From assembly GCA_011390055.1 (NCBI GenBank), contig JAABTC010000115.1, positions 1-6,296 on the forward strand: a DNA stretch of 6,296 nt, written 5' to 3'. Source of the stretch: Burkholderiales bacterium. Lineage in GTDB: Bacteria > Pseudomonadota > Gammaproteobacteria > Burkholderiales > Burkholderiaceae_C. The notes under the pieces were generated by a model, which saw only the letters and a program-made list of their open reading frames with translations, searched no databases and was not told the DNA's origin. This document shows, piece after piece, positions 1 through 5,465 of this stretch. Each line of letters starts with the position of its first letter. The stretch's first letter is position 1. The position numbers and the translations under genes were made by a program.

Positions 1-1
1 G

Positions 2-64
2 GCGCAGACCGACGCCAAGCCGCTGGTGGAAAACACCTTCGAGCGCGCTCGGGGCCTGCGCTAG
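2..64 (+). CDS. napB: 3' end of probable napB, small subunit of periplasmic nitrate reductase (partial)
   Basis: Only the last 20 codons and the TAG stop (62-64) are in the window. The visible tail contains QTDAKPLVENTF. This resembles the end of NapB, where the second heme site (CxxCHVPQ) is followed by a D-A-K/Q-P-L/V-V-x-N-x-F stretch. NapB is a periplasmic diheme cytochrome c that hands electrons from NapC to the catalytic subunit NapA. The napC gene starts 12 bases after this stop, the normal order in napEDABC operons, and this supports the call. The heme motifs themselves lie upstream of the window, so the assignment rests on the short tail plus context. Confidence 0.65.
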   Translation, partial: AQTDAKPLVENTFERARGLR

Positions 65-76
65 GAAGGGCCCGCG

Positions 77-754
77 ATGAGCGACGACAGCAAGCCAGAG
101 GCGGGCCCCTCGAGCAGCCCCCCAAGCGGCCCTGCACGCAGCCGCGGCAAACGCCTGTGGCTCTGGGCCTGGGGCCTGGCCACCGGCACCGTGGGCATCG
201 CCTTCGCCGCCGGCATCGTGTTCTGGGGCGGCTTCAACACCGCGATGGAAGCGACCAACACCGAGGGCTTCTGCATCGGCTGCCACGAGATGAAGAACAA
301 CGTCTACGTGGAGTACCGCAACACCATCCACTACCAGAACCGCACCGGCGTGCGCGCCACCTGCCCCGACTGCCACGTGCCCAGGGAATGGGGCCCGAAG
401 ATCGTGCGCAAGATCCAGGCAAGCAACGAACTTCTGCACAAGGCGCTGGGCTCGATCGACACGCCGGAGAAGTTCAACGCCAAGCGCGCCGCGCTGGCCT
501 CGAGCGAGTGGAAGCGCATGAAGGCCAACGACAGCCAGGAATGCCGCAACTGCCACGCCTTCAGCTTCATGGACTACGCCGAACAGAACCGCCGCGCCGC
601 CACCAAGCACCAGGTCGCGTTCAACGAAGGCCAGACCTGCATCGACTGCCACAAGGGCATCGCCCACACGCTGCCGCCGATCGAGCAGCACATCGGGGCG
701 CCGAAGTTGGAGGCAGCGGCGACGCCGGTCTTGGCGCAGCCGCGCACGCCCTGA
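77..754 (+). CDS. napC: NapC: membrane-anchored tetraheme cytochrome c quinol dehydrogenase
   Basis: This 225-residue protein of the NapC/NirT/NrfH family oxidises membrane quinol and passes electrons to the periplasmic NapAB nitrate reductase. A single N-terminal membrane anchor lies at about residues 27-50, after a Pro/Ser-rich and basic cytoplasmic leader. The periplasmic part has exactly four c-heme sites: CIGCH (66-70), CPDCH (96-100), CRNCH (156-160) and CIDCH (188-192). The first continues as CIGCHEM. The Met two residues after the heme His matches the heme-1 ligand arrangement seen in the related NrfH. The length is slightly above the usual ~200 residues, mostly because of the leader and a short Ala/Pro-rich tail. 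The ATG is preceded by AGGAAGG (63-69), and the gene follows the napB end by 12 bases. A TorC/DorC-type protein would be longer with a fifth heme, and NrfH is less likely beside a NapB tail. Confidence 0.93.
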   Translation: MSDDSKPEAGPSSSPPSGPARSRGKRLWLWAWGLATGTVGIAFAAGIVFWGGFNTAMEATNTEGFCIGCHEMKNNVYVEYRNTIHYQNRTGVRATCPDCHVPREWGPKIVRKIQASNELLHKALGSIDTPEKFNAKRAALASSEWKRMKANDSQECRNCHAFSFMDYAEQNRRAATKHQVAFNEGQTCIDCHKGIAHTLPPIEQHIGAPKLEAAATPVLAQPRTP

Positions 755-793
755 GCCAAGCCTCTCCCGCCCTCGTTTGCCTCGCGCGCCCCC

Positions 794-820
794 CGTTCGC
801 CCTGAGCTTGTCGAAGGGCC
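794..820. repeat. Dispersed palindromic repeat (CTTCGACAAGCTCAGGG type) after napC
   Basis: The core CCCTGAGCTTGTCGAAGGG (800-818) can fold into an imperfect hairpin with arms GCCCT (799-803) and AGGGC (815-819). I recognise this as the short palindrome scattered between genes in many Burkholderiales and some other proteobacteria. It sits about 40 bases after the napC stop and could act as a 3' end or terminator for the nap operon, though it lacks a T-tract. There is one copy in the window. Its identity as a family member is from recall and its role is inferred. Confidence 0.6.
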
Positions 821-854
821 AGCCCGCGCCACACCTCGGGAACGCTTAGACTGC

Positions 855-866
855 GCAGAATTCTGC
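855..866. promoter_or_regulatory. 12-bp perfect palindrome upstream of antitoxin, candidate autoregulatory operator
   Basis: GCAGAATTCTGC is a perfect 12-bp inverted repeat whose right edge is 15 bases before the antitoxin ATG. Phd/YefM antitoxins normally repress their own operon by binding palindromes at the promoter, so the position and symmetry fit an operator. A weak -10-like TAGACT (847-852) lies immediately upstream, but no convincing -35 is visible. The functional role is inferred. Confidence 0.4.
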
Positions 867-881
867 AACCCAGGAACTGCC

Positions 882-1208
882 ATGTCGATCGCCGCCAAGG
901 ATGTGGTGCCCTTCACCCAGGCCCGGGCCACCCTCTCCGAGCTGGCCGACGAGGTGAAGCAAGGCAGCGAAAAAGTCATCACCAAGAACGGCCAGAGCTA
1001 CGTTGCGCTGATCGACTCCGACCGCCTGGACTACTACCACCGCCTGGAACGCGAGCGCATCCACTTGCTGCTGCTCGAAGACGTGAAGCGTGGGCTGGCG
1101 GACATCGTGGCCGGGCGCACCGAAGACGCGGACACGGCCATTGCCCGCCTGCAGCGAGCGCGCAAGCCCTCCGCAAAGGTGAGCAAGACCGCGAAGCGGC
1201 GTGTCTGA
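882..1208 (+). CDS. Type II toxin-antitoxin system antitoxin, Phd/YefM family
   Basis: This 108-residue antitoxin neutralises the toxin encoded just downstream and probably represses the operon. The N-terminal 55 residues have the Phd/YefM pattern: PFTQARATLSELADEV (10-25), then a Gly and a β-strand segment reading VITKNGQSYVALID (32-45). This is the usual S/T-xARxxLSxL ... V.I.KNGxPxAVLI layout of the DNA-binding and dimerisation half. The C-terminal half should be the toxin-neutralising region. It is longer than in YefM (about 83 residues) and ends in a basic tail rich in Lys and Arg (94-108). The ATG at 882 has AGGA at 872-875, six bases upstream. The frame is open back to a TTG at 777, but that extension would translate the palindromic repeat and is rejected. 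The last eight bases overlap the toxin start, a typical coupled arrangement. Confidence 0.88.
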   Translation: MSIAAKDVVPFTQARATLSELADEVKQGSEKVITKNGQSYVALIDSDRLDYYHRLERERIHLLLLEDVKRGLADIVAGRTEDADTAIARLQRARKPSAKVSKTAKRRV

Positions 1209-1575
1209 GCCGCGCGTCGAGGTCGAGCTCACGGCCAGTTTCATCGAGCGGCTGGAGTCGCTCGAAACCTTCCTTGCCGAAGCCGATGCCTTCGAGGCGT
1301 ACAACAAGCTGCTCGACGGGCTGCGCCGCACGGTCATCCCGAACCTGCGCCGGTTCCCACGCATCGGACGTCGCTACCTGGACCAGCCGCCCCAGTCGAT
1401 CGAAGCGATGACGCAATTGGCCGCGCTGCCGCCGGGCGCCGCCGATGCTCTGCGCGTGTACCTGCGCGACGACTACCTGATCCTCTACACGCTCACCGGT
1501 TCGACCGTGCATCTCCTGTCGATCCGCCACCACCGCCAACTGTCGTTCGCGTTCGCGAAGCTGTGGGAGCCTTGA
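1201..1575 (+). CDS. Type II toxin-antitoxin system toxin, RelE/ParE superfamily
   Basis: This 124-residue protein begins at a GTG that overlaps the antitoxin stop by eight bases. Conserved RelE/ParE segments are visible: FPRIGRR (52-58), the central strand LRDDYLILY (88-96) and the C-terminal VHLLSIRHHRQLSF (103-116). Family members are either ribosome-dependent mRNA endonucleases (RelE) or gyrase poisons (ParE). The sequence alone does not decide which, though the ...YLILY...LLSIRHHRQ ending is the form usually annotated as ParE-like. No strong ribosome binding site precedes the GTG, and translation is probably coupled to the antitoxin. The gene looks complete and undamaged. Its length is a little above the ~95-100 residues common in the family, with the excess between the N-terminal helices and around residues 60-85. 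Confidence 0.87.
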   Translation: MSEPRVEVELTASFIERLESLETFLAEADAFEAYNKLLDGLRRTVIPNLRRFPRIGRRYLDQPPQSIEAMTQLAALPPGAADALRVYLRDDYLILYTLTGSTVHLLSIRHHRQLSFAFAKLWEP

Positions 1576-1639
1576 AGCGACAGGCCGGCTCGAACTGAAC
1601 CCACAATCCACCCGTCGCCGCTCCCCACCACCCCGTCAC

Positions 1640-1645
1640 GGAGGA
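1640..1645 (+). promoter_or_regulatory. Strong ribosome binding site of the acetamidase-family gene
   Basis: GGAGGA lies four bases before the ATG at 1650 and fixes that start. It is the strongest Shine-Dalgarno sequence in the window. It marks the head of the three-gene operon, whose later genes have weak or no sites and probably rely on coupling. The 74 bases between the toxin stop and this ATG hold no clear promoter. CACAAT (1602-1607) is the best -10-like hexamer, but it has no good partner. Confidence 0.6.
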
Positions 1646-1649
1646 TTCC

Positions 1650-2927
1650 ATGCCCCTGCTGCCCCTCGCCCTGTCCGCCATCGTCGTCGCCCTGCCCGCC
1701 GTCGCCGCAGCCCAGTCGTCCACCACGCTGGCGAGCCACCTGCCGGGCAAGGTGCACCTGCTGCCGGCGACGCTGGAAACCACCCAGTGGGGCTGGTTCG
1801 ACAACGCCCAGCCGCCGGTGCTCAAGGTCGACCCGGGCGACACGGTGATCCTGGAAACCATGATGCATTCGCACAACCAGGTCGTTCCCGGGCGCACCAT
1901 CGAAGAGATCAAGAAGCTGCGTACCGACCACCCTGGGCGCGGCCCGCACACCGTCACCGGCCCGATCTTCGTCAACGGTGCGATGCCCGGCGACGTGCTC
2001 AAAGTCAAGATCAACCGGATCGTGCCGCGCGCCTACGGCACCAACTTCAACGTGCCCGGGATGTTCGGCCAGTTCCCAAAGGACTACCCCGACGGCCAGG
2101 TGAAGTACCTGTACCTCGACCTGGACCGCAAGGTGATCGAGTTTTTGCCCGGCGTGTTCGTCCCGCTGCAGCCCTTCCCCGGCACCCTCGGCGTGGCGCG
2201 CAAGGATCCTGGGCGCTACAGCTCGGTACCGCCAGGGGAGTACGCCGGCAACATGGACATCCGGGATCTGGTCGAGGGCACCACGCTGTACGTGCCGGTG
2301 CATGTTCCCGGGGCACTGCTGTGGACCGGCGACTCGCACGCCGCGCAGGGCAACGGCGAGGTCAACCTCACCGCCATCGAGACCGCCTACCGCGAGATGA
2401 ACGTGACCCTCACGCTGGCCAAAGGCATGGCGCTGGACATGCCGCGGATCGAGACGCCGAAATCGTGGATCACGATGGGCTTCGACGCCGACCTGAACAA
2501 GGCCTGGGACATGGCGGCGGCGCAGACCGTGAAGTTCCTCGCCGAGCAGCGCAAGGTCTCGCCCGAACAGGCGAAGGCGCTGATGGCCCGGGTGTCGGAC
2601 TGCCGGGTCTCGCAGGTCGTGAACATCAAGAAGGGCATCCATTGCCTGAGCCCGAAGGACGCCGGCGCCAGCGAGGACATGGAGCGGCCGACCCGCGAGA
2701 CCGCCACCGCCTTCGTCACCCATGCCCAGGACGCCGACCTCAACAAGGCCATGGACGACGCGTCGCGCGCCATGATCAAGTGGCTTGAGACGAACAAGGG
2801 CATCGCTCGCCTGGACGCCTACGGCTTGGCCAGCGCGGCGATGGATTGCCGGGTCGGCGCGGTTGACGGCGCGGCGCGCAACGTCCACTGCCTGATGCCC
2901 AAGTCGTTGTGGACCGCGCCGAAATAG
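1650..2927 (+). CDS. Exported acetamidase/formamidase (FmdA/AmdA) family protein with duplicated C-terminal module
   Basis: This 425-residue protein belongs to the family that hydrolyses short amides such as formamide or acetamide to ammonia and the acid. The actual substrate is unknown here. A signal peptide covers about residues 1-21, with likely cleavage after AAA and before QSS, so it should act in the periplasm. Its n-region lacks Lys and Arg, which is unusual. Family landmarks in order are VDPGDTVILET (60-70), HTVTGPIFVNGAMPGDVL (100-117), GEYAGNMDIRDL (196-207) and GALLWTGDSHAAQGNGEV (221-238). The last is the family's GD-x-HA-x-QGDGE box with Asn in place of the usual second Asp. The tail has two related modules (about 272-336 and 353-418); see the repeat entries. 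The only cysteines are C318, C332, C400 and C414. The gene heads a tight operon with a metal-binding protein and ABC permease. The start is set by GGAGGA upstream. Confidence 0.85.
   Translation: MPLLPLALSAIVVALPAVAAAQSSTTLASHLPGKVHLLPATLETTQWGWFDNAQPPVLKVDPGDTVILETMMHSHNQVVPGRTIEEIKKLRTDHPGRGPHTVTGPIFVNGAMPGDVLKVKINRIVPRAYGTNFNVPGMFGQFPKDYPDGQVKYLYLDLDRKVIEFLPGVFVPLQPFPGTLGVARKDPGRYSSVPPGEYAGNMDIRDLVEGTTLYVPVHVPGALLWTGDSHAAQGNGEVNLTAIETAYREMNVTLTLAKGMALDMPRIETPKSWITMGFDADLNKAWDMAAAQTVKFLAEQRKVSPEQAKALMARVSDCRVSQVVNIKKGIHCLSPKDAGASEDMERPTRETATAFVTHAQDADLNKAMDDASRAMIKWLETNKGIARLDAYGLASAAMDCRVGAVDGAARNVHCLMPKSLWTAPK
2463..2657 (+). repeat. Internal protein module, copy A, in acetamidase-family gene
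   Basis: This stretch encodes residues 272-336. Landmarks are DADLNKA (279-285), an intervening helix with KFLAEQRKVS, DCRV (317-320) and HCLSPK (331-336). It corresponds to the usual family C-terminus (xITMGFDxDL ... DxRVxQxVN..KGxHxxLPK). The second copy follows after about 16 residues. Confidence 0.7.
2706..2903 (+). repeat. Internal protein module, copy B, in acetamidase-family gene
   Basis: This stretch encodes residues 353-418. It repeats copy A in the same order and spacing: DADLNKA (361-367), helix with IKWLETNKGI, DCRV (399-402) and HCLMPK (413-418). The two copies agree closely at the landmarks and are diverged between them, so the duplication is old or family-wide rather than recent. 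Confidence 0.7.
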
Positions 2928-2932
2928 GTCGC

Positions 2933-3886
2933 GTGGCGCGCGGCGCCGCCGCGTTGGTCTGGGCGATGGCGCTGGCGTGCGGTCTGCTCGCCGCGCTGCC
3001 CGCGACAATCGTGCATGCGCAAGACCGGCTGCGCGTCGTCGCCACCACGAGCGATCTGCGCAGCCTGGTCGAGGCGGTGGGCGGCGACCGCGTGGCGGCC
3101 ACCCATCTGGCTCCGCCCGAAGCCGATGTTGAGCACTACCAGCCGCGCCCGCGCGATGTCGAGCGGCTGCAGGGCGCGGCGCTGGTGGTGCGGGTCGGCG
3201 CCGACTTCGACCTGTGGTTCGACCCGCTGCTGGCGCGCACCGGACGCGCCGAGCTGCAGCGCGGCGGTGCGCGCCACGTGGACGGCTCGCGCGCGGTTGC
3301 GCTGCTCGAAGTACGCGGCATGACCGCCGGACCCGGCGACGGCCACGCGCATGGCGCCGGCAACCCGCACTATTGGCTCGACCCGGGCAACGCCGAGATC
3401 GTGACCGCGACGCTGCTCGAGGCGCTGGCGCGGATCGATCCGACGCATGCCGCGCACTTCGAACAGCGCCGCACCGCGTTCGTCGAGCGCCTGCGCGCCA
3501 AGGCCGCCGGATGGGACACGGCGGCCTCTGCGCTGCACGGCAAGGCCCTGGTGGCGCACCACAACACGTGGGCCTATTTCGCGCGCCGCTTCCGGCTCGA
3601 GTTCGCCGGTTTCATCGAGCCCCGCCCGGGGGTCCCGCCGAGCCCAGCGCACCTGGCGCGGCTGCGAACGCTGGTGCGCGAGCGCGACGTCCGCATCATC
3701 GTGCGCCAGCCGCACGAGCCGGCGCGCAGCGCCGAGCTCCTCGCGGCCGGCGGGCCGGCGCGCGTGGTGGTGCTGGCGGCGTCGGTGGGGGCGGTGCCGC
3801 AGGCGCCGGACTACATCGCCCTGCTCGACCACAACGTGCGAACGCTCGCGGCCGCGGCGGCGACGGTCTTCGCACCGGCGCGCTGA
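2933..3886 (+). CDS. Periplasmic metal-binding protein of an ABC importer, TroA/ZnuA family (probably zinc or manganese)
   Basis: This cluster A-I substrate-binding protein is 317 residues from the GTG chosen here. After a signal peptide (about 1-29, ending VHA), the mature part opens with RVVATTSDLRSLVEAVGGD (34-52), the family's N-terminal signature. Expected metal ligands are present: H68 in EHYQPRPRD, H146 in NPHYWLDP, and H209 or H210 in VAHHNTWAYF. A short His-containing loop (GHAHG, 137-141) precedes the second ligand. The substrate-lobe motif IEPRPGVPPSPAHL (229-242) and the late segment DYIALLDHNV (293-302) also fit. Zinc is favoured over manganese by the His loop, but this is not certain. 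An in-frame GTG at 2909 would add eight residues (MDRAEIGR), put acidic residues into the signal peptide and overlap the amidase. The GTG at 2933, five bases after the amidase stop, gives a better leader. The stop overlaps the permease ATG (TGATG), so the two are coupled. Confidence 0.87.
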   Translation: MARGAAALVWAMALACGLLAALPATIVHAQDRLRVVATTSDLRSLVEAVGGDRVAATHLAPPEADVEHYQPRPRDVERLQGAALVVRVGADFDLWFDPLLARTGRAELQRGGARHVDGSRAVALLEVRGMTAGPGDGHAHGAGNPHYWLDPGNAEIVTATLLEALARIDPTHAAHFEQRRTAFVERLRAKAAGWDTAASALHGKALVAHHNTWAYFARRFRLEFAGFIEPRPGVPPSPAHLARLRTLVRERDVRIIVRQPHEPARSAELLAAGGPARVVVLAASVGAVPQAPDYIALLDHNVRTLAAAAATVFAPAR

Positions 3887-5196
3887 TGTTCGCCGACGCC
3901 GCGGCGTTGCTCGCGTTGCCGCTGGCGGCGTCGCTGCTGCTGGTGGCGATCCACACCGCGCTGGGCATCCAGGTGCTGGCTCGCGGCGTGATCTTCGTTG
4001 ACCTCGCGCTGGCGCAGGTGGCAGCGCTCGGCGCGACGGTCGCCTTCATGCTCGGCCACCCGGTGGCCAGCCCGGCCACCTTCGGCTACTCGCTCGCGTT
4101 CACCTTCGCCGCCGCGCTCGTGCTCGCCTCCAGCCGCGCCTGGTCGACCCGCATTCCGCAGGAAGCGCTGATCGGCGTGCTGTACGTCGTGGCCGCCGCG
4201 GCGGCGTTCCTGCTGGTCGACAAGGCGCCGCAGGGGGCCGAGCACATCCGCCAGATCCTCACCGGCAACATCCTCACCGTCGGCGCGGCTGAGGTGTTGG
4301 CGCTGGTGCCGCTGTACGCCGCGATCGGCGCCCTGCACTGGGCGGTGCGGCGCCGCTTCGCCGCCCACCACGACGGCGCGCAGCGCTGGGCCTGGGACCT
4401 GCTGTTCTATGCGAGCTTCGGCGTCGTCGTCACAAGCTCGGTCGCGCTGGCCGGGGTGCTGCTGGTGTTTGCCTTCCTCATCGTTCCGGCAGCCATCGGC
4501 GTGCTGTGGGCCGACCGCCCCCGGCTGCAGCTCGCCATCGGCTGGGCCGCGGGCGTCTTGGCGAGCGTGGTCGGCCTGGCCCTGTCGTATGCCGCCGACC
4601 TGCCGACCGGCGCGGCCATGGTGTGCACGTTCGGCGCCGCGCTCGCGCTGGCGGGCGGGCTCAGAAGCGCGTTGGGCCCCGGGCACGGGAGTTGGCGTGG
4701 CCGCATCGGCAAGGTGTCGCGCAGCCTGCGTTACGCGATCGGTGGCGTCCTGATCGGCTCGGGCCTGTGGCTCATGGTCGCGCCGCGCGCCGACCAGCCG
4801 CTGCTCGACGCGGTCGAGTTCGCCGCACCCGGCGTTCGCCACGTCTACATGACCCGGCCGCAGGCGGCGGCGTACGACGACGCCGCGGCCCATGCCCACC
4901 GCTATGCGCGCGAAGCCGAGCGGCTGGACCAACGCGAGGCGCGTAGCCGCTTCGAAGGACGGTCGCTCGACGACGACGAGGTGCGGCGGATCTCGTCGTT
5001 CCTCAAGAGCTACGGCGAGATGCAAAAAGGTGAGCGTTTCGTGATGGCCGAAATTCGCGCACGGGCGCGCGAGCGGGCCCGCTGGTGGGCGGGCGGCTTG
5101 GCGCTGGCGCTCGGGGTCGTCGTCGTTCCGGGAGTGTGGGGAGGAGTATTGCGCAGGCATGCGCGCCGGCGGGGGCGCGCGCGTCTCTGCATCTAG
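3886..5196 (+). CDS. ABC-3 family metal transporter permease (ZnuB-like) with an extra C-terminal domain
   Basis: This 436-residue inner-membrane permease is much longer than the ~260-290 residues of typical ZnuB or MntB proteins. Residues 1-263 form a normal ABC-3 domain: GVIFVDLALAQVAALGA (34-50, the cytoplasmic coupling region), EALIGVLYVVAA (93-104), ILTGNILTV (124-132), LAGVLLVFAFLIVPAA (188-203) and LSYAADLPTGAAMV (233-246). Residues 264-436 are additional. They comprise a basic linker, a membrane segment (about 284-299), an extramembrane stretch of about 100 residues that is charged and helix-like (e.g. AHRYAREAERLDQREARSRF, 337-356), a last membrane segment (about 401-422) and an Arg-rich tail (RRHARRRGRAR, 423-433). 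By the positive-inside rule the added domain should face the periplasm. The ATG overlaps the binding-protein stop by one base. No ABC ATPase follows, so one encoded elsewhere would be needed for transport. Confidence 0.85.
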   Translation: MFADAAALLALPLAASLLLVAIHTALGIQVLARGVIFVDLALAQVAALGATVAFMLGHPVASPATFGYSLAFTFAAALVLASSRAWSTRIPQEALIGVLYVVAAAAAFLLVDKAPQGAEHIRQILTGNILTVGAAEVLALVPLYAAIGALHWAVRRRFAAHHDGAQRWAWDLLFYASFGVVVTSSVALAGVLLVFAFLIVPAAIGVLWADRPRLQLAIGWAAGVLASVVGLALSYAADLPTGAAMVCTFGAALALAGGLRSALGPGHGSWRGRIGKVSRSLRYAIGGVLIGSGLWLMVAPRADQPLLDAVEFAAPGVRHVYMTRPQAAAYDDAAAHAHRYAREAERLDQREARSRFEGRSLDDDEVRRISSFLKSYGEMQKGERFVMAEIRARARERARWWAGGLALALGVVVVPGVWGGVLRRHARRRGRARLCI

Positions 5197-5465
5197 AGGC
5201 CATCAGGCCGCTACCTGTCGTCGGGCACCCGCAGTAGTCTTCGGGTCGAGTCGAAGGTCAGCTCGCAGGCATGTCGGCCAACTCAAGGTCCCGGCCATCT
5301 TCGCCAACGGCTGCTGGGCAAGCACATCATCACGAGCGAGACCTTCACGCACTGCTGCTGGTGGCGGTGGCCAGCCCCGTGCTCACCGTGCCCGTCGTGA
5401 CGCCGATGCTCCGGCGCATGGCGGGCGTTTTGGCTTGCGACCGCTAGGCGCGGCCGGCACGACGT
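5197..5465. other. Gene-poor spacer downstream of the permease
   Basis: This stretch of about 270 bases lies between the permease stop and the end of the minus-strand small gene. It holds no clear gene, RNA or insertion sequence. A short hairpin with arms CTTCG (5239-5243) and CGAAG (5252-5256) and the weak ORF at 5271 are the only structures I see. Coding-like third-position bias appears in pieces in two different frames, which may mark a decayed gene. No T-tract terminator for either converging gene is visible. Confidence 0.5.
5271..5447 (+). CDS. Weak small ORF, hypothetical membrane peptide or gene remnant
   Basis: This is an ATG-to-TAG frame of 58 residues. Residues 1-25 are Ser/Pro/His-rich with untypical codon use. 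From residue 26 the frame reads LHALLLVAVASPVLTVPVVT, a hydrophobic run long enough for one membrane segment, followed by MLRRM, with third-position G/C typical of the host. The ribosome binding site is poor (GCAGG only four bases before the ATG). The better coding signal upstream of residue 26 is in another frame (about 5293-5349), so a frameshifted remnant is as likely as a true small protein. I do not recognise a family. Confidence 0.25.
   Translation: MSANSRSRPSSPTAAGQAHHHERDLHALLLVAVASPVLTVPVVTPMLRRMAGVLACDR

Noticed and set aside
77..754. Reading the tetraheme protein as NrfH or TorC
   Set aside because: The adjacent NapB-like tail, exactly four hemes and the length near 200 residues favour NapC. 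NrfH would be beside nrfA and TorC carries an extra heme domain.
777..881. N-terminal extension of the antitoxin from a TTG codon
   Set aside because: It would translate the dispersed palindrome, has no ribosome binding site, and the family start with a good site is at 882.
1485..3008. Minus-strand open frame of about 507 codons opposite the acetamidase gene
   Set aside because: It is antisense to a gene with clear family motifs and a strong ribosome binding site. Its His/Arg/Gly-rich composition is typical of a GC-rich shadow frame.
3214..3885. Upstream extension of the permease frame (224 codons)
   Set aside because: It overlaps the metal-binding protein out of frame and encodes an Arg/Ala-rich shadow. 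The permease family start matches the ATG at 3886.
3811..5160. Minus-strand open frame of about 449 codons opposite the permease gene
   Set aside because: It has low-complexity Arg/Gln/His composition, no recognisable domain, and mirrors the codon bias of the real permease on the plus strand.
5183..5200. Hairpin GTCTCT/AGAGGC at the permease stop as a terminator
   Set aside because: The six-pair stem includes one G-U pair, the loop is within the coding end, and no T-tract follows.
5239..5256. CTTCG/CGAAG hairpin as a rho-independent terminator
   Set aside because: The stem is only five pairs with an eight-base loop and no T-run, expected by chance in such DNA.
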